Assembly (NCBI GenBank): GCA_900095095.1
Contig: FMBT01000296.1
Location: forward strand, 186,001 to 250,000
Direction: 5' to 3'
Source: Fragilariopsis cylindrus CCMP1102
Taxonomy: Eukaryota > Bacillariophyta > Bacillariophyceae > Bacillariales > Bacillariaceae
DNA: 64,000 nucleotides
In this document: positions 13,531-25,161 of the stretch, in pieces
Layout of the letters: each line of letters opens with the position of its first letter
Position numbering within the stretch: position 1 is the stretch's first letter
Notes under the pieces: generated by a model
Told to the model about the DNA's origin: nothing
Database searches by the model: none
What the model saw: only the letters and a program-made list of their open reading frames with translations
Translations under genes and position numbers: made by a program

Positions 13531-15579
13531 TTTCTCCAATAAATAATAGTAAATAATAGATAATAAATAATAATAATCTTATGTTCTAGAATGCTATTCT
13601 TTTCTTTTTATCGGTGAACGCGAAGCTGGAAGTTTTCAAAAATGCATCATTTCCTGCCTTGACGGGATTTGATAATTTGCTGAGTGAGGAACGGAATTTA
13701 AACAAGATGGACAATTTTGGCGAGCGTTTCGATTCGAACTTTTATTTTGTTTATGATGCTATCTTTTTGCATTTAGTCAGGCTTATTGTACAGTTTCTTT
13801 TGATTCATAGATTATGTGAACGTAATTCATTGAACTTTACTTGACACACAAGAGATCATGTTTCAGTTTACGCTAATAACAAATGAATGAGACATGAAAA
13901 AGCTTTGATTGCAGATTAATAGAGGCACTTCCGGTCCCTATTTGGATCCACTGCGAATCATGTGACTGAGACAAAGTAAATGAAAGAAATCATTCATTTC
14001 TGCAGTAGCATTCTTAAAGCCTTGGCTCCATCACTCATGAGCTTGTGTCGATTCAGATTACAATCAATTGTCACCATCGTATCCGCGGATCTTACATATT
14101 TGCTTACTGAAATCAACCAAGCAACCAGAACCTGTACTATTTTCTGTTATGTTTATGTCCCAGCAGATTAAGCCATGATATCTTTTGGACAAATCAGAAA
14201 TACCTTAAGATCCTACTTCTTTAAATTCAATTATCATATGCATAATCTGCTTCAAATTGCATCACAGCATTGCGATTCTTGGCACTACCAATAATTGCTG
14301 CATCAAAAGTGTTTCTAGAGCAGCATAGGTGGTGAACGCCAGGTGTGAGTATACGAATGATCATCGTTATCTCCAATGTCTGTACTCAAGACAATTAACT
14401 TGTTCTATTCTTCTTGAGTCATCTCTGCCAATTCTGCTTTTGACGTGTTAGCGAAATCTTGTATGGTCATCTTTTGACTATTTACCGAAGTTGTCTGTGT
14501 GTTCCATGTCTATATACCAAGAGGAATACTGTGAGTCCGACTTCTGGGAAATCATTTCTCGTCTGCTTTCAAAGTTTGCCAAGCTGAATGCATCTTTATT
14601 TTGTAAGGTTCATCTAATTGGTGAGCGACCTTTTCCTAAGAGACGATCAATCTCCTTAGTTTGTTTCTTATCACTTTTTATATCTTCAAAGATTCGAAAT
14701 TGGGTCTGTAACAGATTGCGATTTGATTAACATTTGCTTTACGTCATCGCCGATCCCCCTTTTCCTAGCATGATCTGACGTGTGATCGTGTCCTTCATGG
14801 GTGTAAGCTGCTAATGTTTTCTATGAGAACGGATGATAGCATACTTTCTTGGGCAGTTGTTGTATGTACATCTAAACTTAAATATCGATTCATCAAATCC
14901 ATCGAAAATGGATTATATTGATGTGATGATCGAATTAGATCAATCAGATGGATACGTTCCATTCATACTGTCTTTGCTGTCATAGCCAAGTGGGTATATC
15001 GTATGTAATGGGTCTGATAAACTGAAATAAGTACGCCATAGTTGGCTAAAGGGTTACGTGTTAATATTTAAAATTATAAATAGTTTGTATTACAGTATGT
15101 CTATTTTACTGATAAGGTCTGACCGTCCATACGCACATATTTTCAACAAGAAGGAGAATCCTATCTCGGTCGACGAGCTTTGAGGCGACCTGTACTATTC
15201 CCACCAGTTCCTAAGCTAAATTGAATTAGTGACGTGATACCGTATTTAGGGGGAAAAAAACGTTTGAGATACTACCGCACCAGCGCTCAGAGAAATATTT
15301 CGATATATACCTAATGTCGTTTTGGATCTTAGTCTGATGGTTGTGTTCATTTCTTATTGTCCTCGTCATACTGTCTACCTTGTACGTATTGGTGTATCCC
15401 ATCTCCATCCGTATATAATGTCAATCTTATCAAACGAATATGTAAATCTAAACTGGGACCGGATCGTAGTTAAAAGATATGAATCGGTAGTACACGATGA
15501 TAAATAGGAGAATGATATTGATATTGATATTGATTATATATTAAAAGTATTATTTATTATTTATTAGCACATACTATAG
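13531..15579. other. Spacer between two convergent genes; no supported gene
   Basis: Lies between the two convergent genes that share a first exon. On the minus strand there are coding-like stretches broken by stops and frame changes (for example around 14450-14280), suggesting decayed coding or transposon sequence. I could not assign it to a family. A tRNA-like string near 14977 was examined and rejected. Confidence 0.5.
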
Positions 15580-17206
15580 TCACTTATAGTGAATAGTAAT
15601 GACAAAGTTCTCTCCGTCGTATCTACTGGTCCGCCATTTCAGTTTATAACCTCTCAAAATTGTTTTTAAGGGAAATGTTTCGGCATACTTATGGGTATTC
15701 CCCATTGTATCTTCACGTTGGCTATAAACTTCCAAAGAACCATAACGCAATTTAATCTTGAAGTTTTTGTAAGCTGTTTTGTTTTTAATCTTAATTTCGA
15801 AGATGTGCTTGGCAGGATATGAAACATAATCATAGGGTAGTTTTTCCTTAAATGTGTGTGTAATTGGTTCATCCAAAATTGAATTGATGTTGTGATATGT
15901 TCGTAATTCTTCGTTAGATTCTTGGAAGGAAAAGTATCGATTATCCGGATCTTCGTTGTACCATTTCGTGAGGTCTTGGAACTTATTCGTAACCTTCATG
16001 TAGTAAAAACTGTTACGATTCTCTTCTTCGTAGTAAGGACGAAGATTGAAGGGACAATTTATCATTTTAGGATTCTTCTTGTAAAGATTCTTGTAAAGAT
16101 ACTTGTCGTAGTACTTAGTTGCTGTTCCACACCACCAAAGAAAGTCCACTTTCAGATATATCATTTGTTGTTTGAGTGCTGTAATTCCGATGAATCCCAA
16201 TCCACGCTGTCTAAATTCTGATAAAATGCAGATTTGCACCAAATTGCACACCTTGAAGGTTTTAGGTCCTGTATATGGAGATTCACCAACCTTGTCGTGC
16301 ACCATAAGACAAGTCGATGAGCTCAGTAACATAACTCCAACAAGTGCCTCCATCATCTTTCCTGTTGTAGGATCCTTGTACGTACACATAATCTTTACAA
16401 CTCCTATTTCCTTGTTAGATTTAGTATCTTTAAGTAATTTGCGAGTGACTTCGGCATCTAAATTAGAAAAACCATCATCACCTTCTTCAGCAAAACCCTG
16501 ACCGACAACAGAAATGATGTTTTTCTTGTCGCTGTCTTCAAGTTCATACGCGTGTTCGTACTTTGTCACGTGAAATTGTTTATCATCCACAATTCCACCT
16601 CCAACTATAGGAATGGAAATATCGTAGTTTCTTGTAGGTGTGTGTTTTTCTTGTGTATCGTATATATAAGAAAGGGAGGGAGGAAAGGTTGTGTTGTGTT
16701 GTGAGTGAATATATTATATAAAATGTAAATCAAAAAAAGACAAGAGGAAGAAGAACTTAACTTAACTTACCATTATCAGATGTTATTGTTGTTGTTGTTG
16801 TTGGAACTACAATAGGAGGAGCGAATGATGATCGTGGAGCCGAAGGAGGTGGAGGAGGATTGACAACACCCTTGTTGTCGTCATCGTCGTTATTGGCTCT
16901 CTTTCCCTTTTCAGCGGTAGGGCGGATTGGACCAGAAATGGCAACAACAAATGCAGCCAACAGCGTTGTAAGGATACATGGATCTACAGATGATGATGAT
17001 GATGATGTTGCTGTTGTTGTTGTTGTTGTTGTTTTAGTAGTAGATTCATGTGCTTCTGTGCGTTGTCTCTTTGCACGGAAGACACAACGTTCATCATCAT
17101 CAGCATATTCTTCGAATCGTTTCCTTTTACGCAATGCATTGATTTGATCTGAGATCTCAATCTCATAGGCCTCAGTCGAAGGTTCCTGTTGTGGAAGAGG
17201 TGGCAT
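15580..17206 (-). CDS. GNAT-like acetyltransferase with low-complexity first exon, two exons
   Basis: Exon 1 17206-16771 and exon 2 16604-15580 flank a 166-nt intron (donor GTAAGT, junction phase 1), giving about 486 aa. Exon 1 begins MPPLPQQEP and is rich in charged residues, Thr, Ser and Pro, with KRKR-type basic clusters that could act as nuclear localisation signals. Exon 2 carries the acetyl-CoA-binding GNAT signature: a beta strand ending CNLVQICILSEF, then RQRGLGFIG (the R/Q-x-x-G-x-G/A loop), then a helix. Substrate unknown. The C-terminal 130 residues match nothing I recognise. Exon 1 and the intron are homologous to those of the BRCT gene at 10938, although the proteins differ afterwards. 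Confidence is high for the gene, moderate for the GNAT call. Confidence 0.75.
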
Positions 17207-18163
17207 GGTTGTTTATTTTGTTTTGTTTTGGTTTGTTTTGTTTTGTTTTGGTGTCGTATTTCAATCAATTGCAATAGAATTATGACGATATGAACAACAA
17301 AATGCTGCTTCATGTTGGCTGATACCGTACCCCAGCACGGTGATGATGCTTCACGACAACGTTACTGTACAAAAAAAACATGGTTTTATTTTATTTTTAT
17401 TCATTCAATTGTGTCGTCTGTTTCTTTATTATTTGTATTTTTTATTTACTGGAACACTTAATTTTTGTGTTTGTTCATGATGCTCTTCAGCGCAAATTAA
17501 TGTTATTGATTTTTACCGCGTGCGTTGATCGCATACTACTAGTACAGTGGTAGCCTCGCGTCGCATGATGCATGCATACATGCCTGCATCTTTTGATTTT
17601 AGTCCTACATACCAAAAGTAAGTGTAGGAACAGCACTGTATTGCACTGTTTCTGTGCTGTGCTGTACTGTAGAATGACAATAAGGACCGACCTATTCTTT
17701 CTTTTTTTGAGGAGGAGGAAGACTTGACGTCCGACTTCCCCCGACACTGCATTATTAATTGTGCGTGTGTTCAGTGTTTGTACCTTCTTTGCCCCCTTCT
17801 TTAGTAGTAAATTTGCATTGCATTGCATTGCTGAATGAATCAAATCAAATCAAATCGAATCGAATCGAATCGAATCGAATCATTTCTTTTCTATTTCCAC
17901 TCACTCATTCACTTGTCACTTTCTTTCTTTCTTTCACAGTTCAAAATAAAAGAAACTTTTCAAACCAACAAACACACAAAAAAGTCACGATCGCATAACC
18001 TAACATAACACAACATAACATCAGAACGCGTCGTATATTGGATATATACAGATATATCGTTATATCAATAACATCATCGGATAGAGTCGTTTTTTTTTAG
18101 AAATACCGACTTGACTTCGAATTGATTAACTGTGAACTACAGTATATTAACTTTGTCCAGACG
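17207..18163. other. Spacer between divergent genes, with (AATC/AATCG) repeats
   Basis: Separates the minus-strand GNAT-like gene from the plus-strand zinc-finger gene, so it probably holds both promoters. The 5' leader of the GNAT-like gene is TTTTG/CAAAA-rich. Tandem AAATC then AATCG units run at about 17838-17881. No gene seen. Confidence 0.6.
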
Positions 18164-19773
18164 ATGGTTATACCTGTAAAGGATCGAAAAGCACTTGCAA
18201 CATTTGCTGTACGACGCTCTAGACGTTCTTCACCACCCGTTCCTAGTTCAAACGAGGATATGGATCATCATGGGGCTGAACCTATCGAGGAAGAACGCTC
18301 TTTAGAAGAAGTTATCGTTATACCACCCCCTGCGAAAAAAGTAAAGACATCACCATCGGAAGGTGGCATTGAGATAGAGATAGATGGTCAACGCGCAGAT
18401 GATGATTGTACTACTAATTCCAACCCACAGCAGAAGCGCGCTACTATGCGAAGTGAAGATGTAGTGGATAGTAACGTTAGTCAACCTGCTAGCAAAAAAG
18501 CCAAGACTACGGCAGCAGATTCAGATGAGGAAATGATGATGATCTGTTGTTCTATATGCAAAAAGTCTAAAAATAAATTGGATTGTTTTTCCAAAAATCA
18601 GCGTAAAATTGGAGGCAACTCAAAATGTAAAGATTGTACGGGGGGGCATGTGCAACAAACAGCTGAGGAGATCAAAGCAGCTGCTGAGAAGGGAAAGGCA
18701 GCAGCTGAGAAGAGAAAAATAAAGTTCGAACAGCAGATAAAATTAGAGGTCGAGGAGAAGATGCAAAAGTCCAAAGCATATGCAGAGACGGAAGACATAA
18801 ACTACAAATGTATCAAGGAACGTTTTGAAGATGGTCTCAAAAATCTTCAAGAAAAAAATATTGACTTCGAAAAAGAAATGAATCAACGGACCGATTATTT
18901 ATATATGGTAACATCAGTGAGTGCTGATGGTGATCCATTTTCACCGGTATTACACGGTATCTACACGACCTGCAAGAAAGCTCAAGAGGCTGCTCGTCGA
19001 GCATTTGAGAAGGTATCTGGTGGTAATTATCGAAATGGAGCCTTCGTTCGAAACGACGACAGGCTTTCCAAGTGCGATTTATCGGAATTTCTTGTTCCAG
19101 CCAGAATAACGACAACGTCCCGTCTTTTTTACGAGGCTTTTACAGAGCCAGAGGATGACTGTTGCGAATATACTGCCGTAGCGGTGAGTTCTTTGCAAAT
19201 GGTCGATGGTAGTACAGCTCGTGGTTGTGGCCTTCCCTTCTTGGAAAGTGATTTCTCGTCGGGCCTTTTCGACCCAAAGTATGTCAAGAATAGTGACGAA
19301 GATCGCCCAGAACAGAATGGAGAATCGAGGAAGGACAGAAGTGAAATTACCAAGGTGTATGCCATCTTCAACCAGGGAAGGAATATGGTACGTTATTGTA
19401 TGTATGGAGAACTGCAACCGCAATAATATCAGAGATCTCTCACATGTGAAAATTTTCTCACACCATAACCTCATTCAATGAATTATAGGGTGATAATGAG
19501 GTTAATATGAGCGGAGTTTATTCAAACAAGGATGATGCCTTTGATGCAGCCCTACAGCTTGCGGCCTTTAATGACGAGGAAGAAGAAAAGAAACAGATTG
19601 ACGAAGCTAAAGGAAAACACAGGGGACTGCTGTATAGAGACGAAGAAGATTATTGCTGGGCCGTGGGAATGGAAAGTGTGATTCTGGATGCACATCTTGA
19701 TGAAATGGTTGAATTAACTGATTGCAGTGGTATTTGGATGAACCCATCTTTGACATGGGAGTGCAGTGCATAG
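18164..19773 (+). CDS. Zinc-finger (CxxC..FSKNQ..CxxC) protein with duplicated C-terminal motif, two exons
   Basis: Exon 1 18164-19387 and exon 2 19489-19773 flank a 101-nt intron (GTACGT donor, phase 0), giving about 502 aa. The open frame runs from a TTG at 18122, but the first ATG is 18164 and is used here. The N-terminal 120 residues are disordered, with PAKKVK and ASKKAK nuclear-localisation-like clusters. A treble-clef-like zinc site follows: C129-x2-C132, the FSKNQ motif, then C155-x2-C158. This resembles the Stc1-type finger (family similarity judged by eye). A charged helical stretch follows, then two related segments: YLYMVTS..HGIYTTCKKAQEAA, and VYAIFNQG..SGVYSNKDDAFDAA, which spans the intron. 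No function can be assigned; nuclear location is inferred. Confidence 0.75.
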
Positions 19774-20031
19774 AATTACAGACAAAGTCGTAGTGCGTCG
19801 CGCAAAAATGTTTTGTGTCAAGTGACATTTGTGAATGCATGCAACACGGATTCCAATCATGCTAGCATCAGTCCTATCTCTCGAATGGATATTTCAAAGT
19901 CATCACAGTATATAGTAAAACGAATAATACGAGTGTCTTTGCACGATGATTGATTGATTGATTGATTCAGTCATTCGATTATCATGGAAAAAAAATCATA
20001 TTTTATTTCATTTAAAAAAAAAGAACATCAG

Positions 20032-20430
20032 TCATTGTCCTTCTCTAGACCCTTTGGTATTTGTTAGATCTGTTCCTGATGGAACCCTCTGGAGTATTTC
20101 GAGGCTGTGGAATGTCGGGACCTCCACCTCCTCAAAATCTTCGGTCCTGGTCTTGACGGTAATGGAAGTGTAATCATTACTCTTGCGCTGCCCGCCTTCA
20201 AGCTTTCCGCCTTTTTTACAATACAAGATGCAACTCCTGTTCAAAGTTCTTCTGCCGATGTTACAGCCTTGGAAAAGTGCATTCCTCCATGCAAACGTGA
20301 CTGACCACATACCTCTTGAATTTATCTCAGACCATTTGAAGAATTCAAAATAACTATCACTGCCCGGAGATGCACCCGGTTCAGATTTTGATGATCCGAA
20401 CAATAAAAGCGGTGCATCTATTGAAATCAA
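20032..20430 (-). other. Possible exon or gene fragment, unassigned
   Basis: An open frame of 132 codons without an upstream ATG. Part of it looks like an internal exon: a pyrimidine-rich tract ending in AG precedes 20413, and a GTATGT donor follows near 20306. Reading straight through also stays open. No family recognised. It may be a broken gene or chance. Confidence 0.25.
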
Positions 20431-20535
20431 GGCAGAAACAATTAAATAGCTGAACCTTCAATTTCGATGCAAATGATAAAACAAAAATGCATCTTTAGTC
20501 CACCTATTCAATACCCACTTCAAAACAACCCTTCA

Positions 20536-21330
20536 TTTCGTGATACAGATTTGGTTATTCGCTGTTGACCTTGTTGAGGTCATCGATAGGTGATACAATT
20601 CCGTATCGCTACCACCACCGTTGGAGATTGTACGGTGGTAGTGATTCTTCTTGTGCTTCCAGCACCCTTGGAGATCGATCGGTGGTAGTGATGCTTCTTA
20701 TGCTTTCGGCACCCTTAGAGATCAATCATCGTCTTGTTGTTTTGTTTCGTCCGGTGCTTGTCAGTTAAGTAAATCGCTTCGCTTGTTGCTTTGCGTGTTG
20801 CTGTTATTTTGTTTCTTATAATCCGTTGCTTGCACTTGTACTTGTTAGTTAACAAAATACAGGCTTCGATGGCGATTATTCTTTATTCGTTTAAGTTTTG
20901 ATAGCTGATATAGTTTCGTATCGGCTGTTATTTCATGAGGTGCTAGCTGTCCAGCCTTGTTGGTTAAGCGGCTCATTTTGATCGATTCCATCATTGTCGT
21001 ATGAGGTGCTTGATAGGTGATACGTTATCCGTATCGGTTGTTATTTTGTTTGGGCTTGTTTTTGTTCTGTATCGGTTCTTATTTCGTGATACAGATTCGT
21101 TGTCGACCACTGTTTTGGTCGTCATAGTTTACTGTCGTTTTGGACAGTACCCACAGGATATCGATTCGTCGTCTGCATTTTCCAGTAGTCCGTTTTGTTG
21201 ATCAATTCGATCATTTGTTGCTGATTGTCCGGTGCTTGTTGCGTTCCTGACAATGTTTTTATGTTTCGACATTGTTGACCTTGTTGAGGTCATCGTCGTA
21301 GTTTATTGTCATCTCGGACAAAGAAGTATC
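20536..21330. repeat. Degenerate interspersed repeat block (GGTGATAC / GTATCG motifs)
   Basis: Related phrases recur at irregular spacing: GTTGACCTTGTTGAGGTCAT at about 20562 and 21273; variants of AGGTGATACn6CGTATCG at 20587, 20902 and 21012; and a repeated GTCGTTTTGGACAG / GTCATCTCGGACA phrase. A related CGATAGGTGATAC string appears again near 47919. This looks like an old satellite-like or element-derived repeat. No gene seen. Confidence 0.55.
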
Positions 21331-22000
21331 TTTAATCTCTAACTACCGTATTAGAAGTAAATACTAAGACATAGTGGTTGTTAATTGCTATTAATGTTAA
21401 GGCGTGCTATTTACGTGTTAATTTTAAATCACGAGTCATTCAAAAGTCAGTCATGTAAAAAGGTATGTATGGGGAGGCATGTTTGGGCTCACAAAATGGA
21501 CAAGTGGAACTAATACTTTCCTATACAAGAAGACTATACTTGATCAGAATATACTACTTTTAAAAAGTTGGTGGAAAAGTTATTATATCAATGTTCACGA
21601 AAACTACAATAATATTATTGTTGTTTATATTATTAGTGGACATGTCCTAGATAAAAGTGCAGCATGCAGAGAAGAGATATCTGTGGTGGAATGGTAACAG
21701 CTAATGTTAATATTACAGATGAAGATGCTGATAAGTTGATAGTAGGAAGATCCTGGCACCGTACACTGGGACTGATTCATTGTTTAGTCACTAGTAACAC
21801 AATACAACTGCTAATAGCTCACAATTACATTCTAGTGCAATACCAAAGTCCTATCTATCTATCCTATGAAGTAGTCTAGAAGTAGGCATGGCAGATCTGG
21901 TGCGGTATGAAAAGGTACGTGTATGCCAATGAATAGCTGTTGTCACTTTGTATATGTAAAATTATAAGGCATTGTCAAGGACAGAGGAATTTGTTACAGC

Positions 22001-23110
22001 TGATAATGTTGCAGGGTATTATGATGGTGCTTGTCTTGGTAAAATGCTTATGGGTGATTGATCGATTGAAGAGATATTTTGCACAGGAGAAATCTGTATT
22101 GCCATACTATTGATTCAAGTATCTATGACAAAGAATGCTTTGGAGAACTTGACTGGTTGCTTGCACTACAGCAAAGATTGGGAGCTAATGCTAATGGGCA
22201 ATGTTGTTTGGGGTAATACATAGCAGATTCATCAACTGCAACAACTCATCATCATCAATTGAAGCATGGAATACTAGAAGGTGGATATAACAAGGTTTGT
22301 AATGTTTTATTTAGTGTTGTAGTTGTTGTTATTGGTTTTTGTTCATCACTATATCTCTAAACTTCCTTCCTTCCTTCCTTCCTTCCCTTATTCTTCCTAG
22401 AAGCAAGCTATATCAAGTTAATGCTGGAAAATGGATTTCTACTGAAGAGAGTCAAGTTGCAGACTGGTATCATATGCAGACTGGTATCATAGTGTTATGA
22501 CTATCGGACCAGAGCCAAACCATCTGTATCACCACTGAAGCTCCTCTAAGAGCGTACAAGTTATTTGCTAGGGTGTACAGTGGTAAGGGTGATGACTTGA
22601 AGATATCAATGTACAAAATGAGCATACATATCATAACCAAACTCAAAATGGTCCCCCAGTCCAATATTATGCTTCAATCATCCAAGCATGAAGGTTGCTA
22701 TCTTATCATAGACTGGATGATGCCATGTGTCAGGCCGGTTGAGAATGGACATAGAGAAGGGCACCCATGAGTCTCTCCTCTATCAAAACACAATGTCACA
22801 ATACCAAGCCATTTGTCTTCACTGTTGGGGCTGACAGTAAATTTGTGAAGACACTTTTTGATTTTCATTCTCCTAATATTGTACAAAGAAACATGAGGAG
22901 AAGAGTATGAGATATCCAGTAACCAAAAGAAGAGCAAGGGAACAAATAGCCTACTGTCATGTCGTACTTATCATCACATACATTGATAGGGGGAATGGAG
23001 TTGATGAACCTAAGAAGTATGATATGTGTCAAATGAATCTCATTTGTAGTATGGTTGGGGGGCCGCCGAAGCTAAGTACTCATTATCTCAAGATGAATCT
23101 AAACAATATT
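22001..23110 (+). pseudogene. Decayed piggyBac-like (DDE_Tnp_1_7) transposase relic
   Basis: No frame stays open, but pieces in different plus-strand frames read like this family in the right order. They are YYDGACLGK near 22019, MTKNALENLTGCLHYSKDWE at 22125-22184 (compare the family's LHFSD start), TIGPEP at about 22500, and GNGVDEPKKYD near 22990. Several stops and frame changes lie between them. The family match is by eye and moderate. Sequence from about 21450 may belong to the same relic. No terminal repeats or TTAA duplications were established. Confidence 0.4.
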
Positions 23111-23944
23111 TACAAAATTTACTGTGTTCTTTACCATCCTACAGATGTTGTAATTCTTCAACAAGGTAATGGATTGAGACAGAGAGGATATTATGATGCA
23201 CCACCAAGTGCTACAAAAGGATATTACTACCTCTTCTTCTACTGAAGGTAGAAAGGGACTGGATGGAGCAGCGCATGCTGTTACTCCATGTTCTTCTGAT
23301 GTTAGTAGTAGGGGGTATGTACACACAACAGCAAGCTTTCAAGAAATAGAGGGGGCACCATACATGGAGATGCTGTCATCAATTAGTAAATAGAAGCGGT
23401 GCATACTATAGATACAGAACGTGTCCTGGTCTCAATATCAGAAAGCAAATAATACAGTCATATCAAACAAAATATCTGTGTAAGGAGTTGAGTATAGTAT
23501 TGAGAAGGGTAGAACATTCTAGCCCTGTAGTAGTACAGTCAAGTCAGTATGTGGAAAGGATGCAGTAGTATTAGGATTCTGATGTGACATAAGAATCTTA
23601 GTTCTACTAACCTTTTTTTATTGAGTACCGCATCCTCTACTATTATAGCATGTTTGTGTTTACTTGGATTTCTACTACCAATCCTTTCTTGTTTGTAAAC
23701 ACTGAGGCAGGCGTATTTGCGACTGTAAAAAAAAGTGCTATTTGTGGTAAAAATAGGATGGATTGCCTCTACTCTCTGACTGTGCTTATTCATTTTATCT
23801 TCACATTACACACAATGATGTCATTATTTCTTTAAGTACAACAAGAGTGTTGACAAATTGATTCATTGAGTGTTTTCTCACCTTGTAAGGAAAAAGTATA
23901 ATTGTTAATGCAGAAACACTCTTGCAGCACACCAGCATGATATT

Positions 23945-23970
23945 ATCATGATGTGCCGTCACATCATGAT
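23945..23970. repeat. 11-bp inverted repeat, 4-nt loop
   Basis: ATCATGATGTG (23945-23955) pairs exactly with CACATCATGAT (23960-23970) around CCGT. Confidence 0.85.
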
Positions 23971-24173
23971 ATTATGATGTAATTTGCTTGACATGGATAT
24001 TTTTTTGTTGCATTAGTGATTCTACTAGCCACCCTTAGATATTATTACTCTACCAAATGCTGCACCCGCCCACCCACTACTTTATCCACCATTCTCATCT
24101 AGTTGAAAGGCATCTTTTTACTTAGACTGAGACTTTGTATGTAAAATACACAGTAAGTAGATACAGGCAGACA

Positions 24174-24238
24174 AACAAACAAACAAACAAACAAGCAGGC
24201 AGACAAACAAACAAACAAACAAACAAACAAACAAACAA
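24174..24238. repeat. (CAAA)n microsatellite
   Basis: Two CAAA arrays separated by a short GCAGGCAGA interruption. Confidence 0.9.
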
Positions 24239-24420
24239 AGAGAGATACTGAGAGAGGAAGCAATAAATGCAACCAGCACCACATATCTCCACTCTAGTAC
24301 AGTACTGTACCAGGATATCTTCTTTCGCGTGTTGATTTCAATCCCGCAACTCTTTTCAGAACACGATTGAAAAATTGTTAATGTACAGAGCGTATCTTAT
24401 TGTCGCGCACCACAACAAAA

Positions 24421-24517
24421 CAGTATTCAGGCAAAATTTCAAAAAAATGAGGCGTTGGCGATCGACGACAATAACAGTATGTATTCAAAATTACAAAAAA
24501 ATGAGGTTGGCGATCGA
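24421..24517. repeat. Imperfect tandem duplication, about 54-bp period
   Basis: 24421-24464 and 24475-24517 both read GTATTCA..CAAAATT..CAAAAAAATGAGG..TTGGCGATCGA. Confidence 0.8.
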
Positions 24518-25161
24518 TCTGGAAATTCTATGTAACAATAATAAAGAAATTTCCGCTTCCGTTCAATTCTTCATTTATTTGTGGCGATTTATGTAAATAT
24601 ATAAATTTATTGATCATGGTAATTAGATTTTTACCCATCCGTCCGTTCAACTTCATCTTCTGTTTGTGGCGATTCTGTAATTAACCAAACATAACGTACC
24701 AGTATTCAAATACTCTTCAAAGGAGTGCTCGATTGAAGTTTATGTATGTCGAGATTCTTCCATCAACGGATCAAAATGTCTTCTACTCACAAAATAAACA
24801 AACACTACGGCGGTAGTGAGTCTCATTTTTTTGCTTGCAAAATTTTTAGAGTCGTTTTCTCAACGACACAACTACCGTATTGACTCACTCATACCGGTAC
24901 TGTATGCAGAGCGGTTTCTGAATAGTTGTCCAAAGTTAAGAAATTGTTATTCCCTTTTTGATCATACCGGTACCGTAAATTGCTGAAGGGCACAAAAAAA
25001 AGGAAGTGGCACAGTAATCATCTCATCAACGATCACCAAATACTATATCACAAAGTTTTTTGTACAATCAATCAAATTCAATTCAATTCAATTCAATTCC
25101 AGAATTATTATCCAATTCAAGTAATATCTATAATCTCATTTGACATCACAACTCATCAACC

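Larger units (their letters stand above)
19774..25161. other. Repeat-rich spacer without an intact gene
   Basis: Apart from the items listed separately (possible exon at 20032, repeat block, transposase relic, hairpin, simple repeats) I see no gene. TTCC repeats lie near 22364-22385. The last 150 nt before 25162 contain CAATT repeats (about 25076-25098) in the leader of the next gene. Confidence 0.55.

Noticed and set aside
14970-15040. tRNA-like D-arm string (TAGCCAAGTGGGTA)
   Set aside because: No matching T-arm (GGTTCGA), acceptor stem or anticodon arm could be folded.
18122-18163. Earlier TTG start for the zinc-finger gene
   Set aside because: There is no ATG in this part; the first in-frame ATG at 18164 gives a normal start.
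23193-24284. Several 60-90-codon ORFs in the repeat-rich spacer
   Set aside because: Short, mutually overlapping, partly encoded by simple repeats such as CAAA; nothing supports translation.
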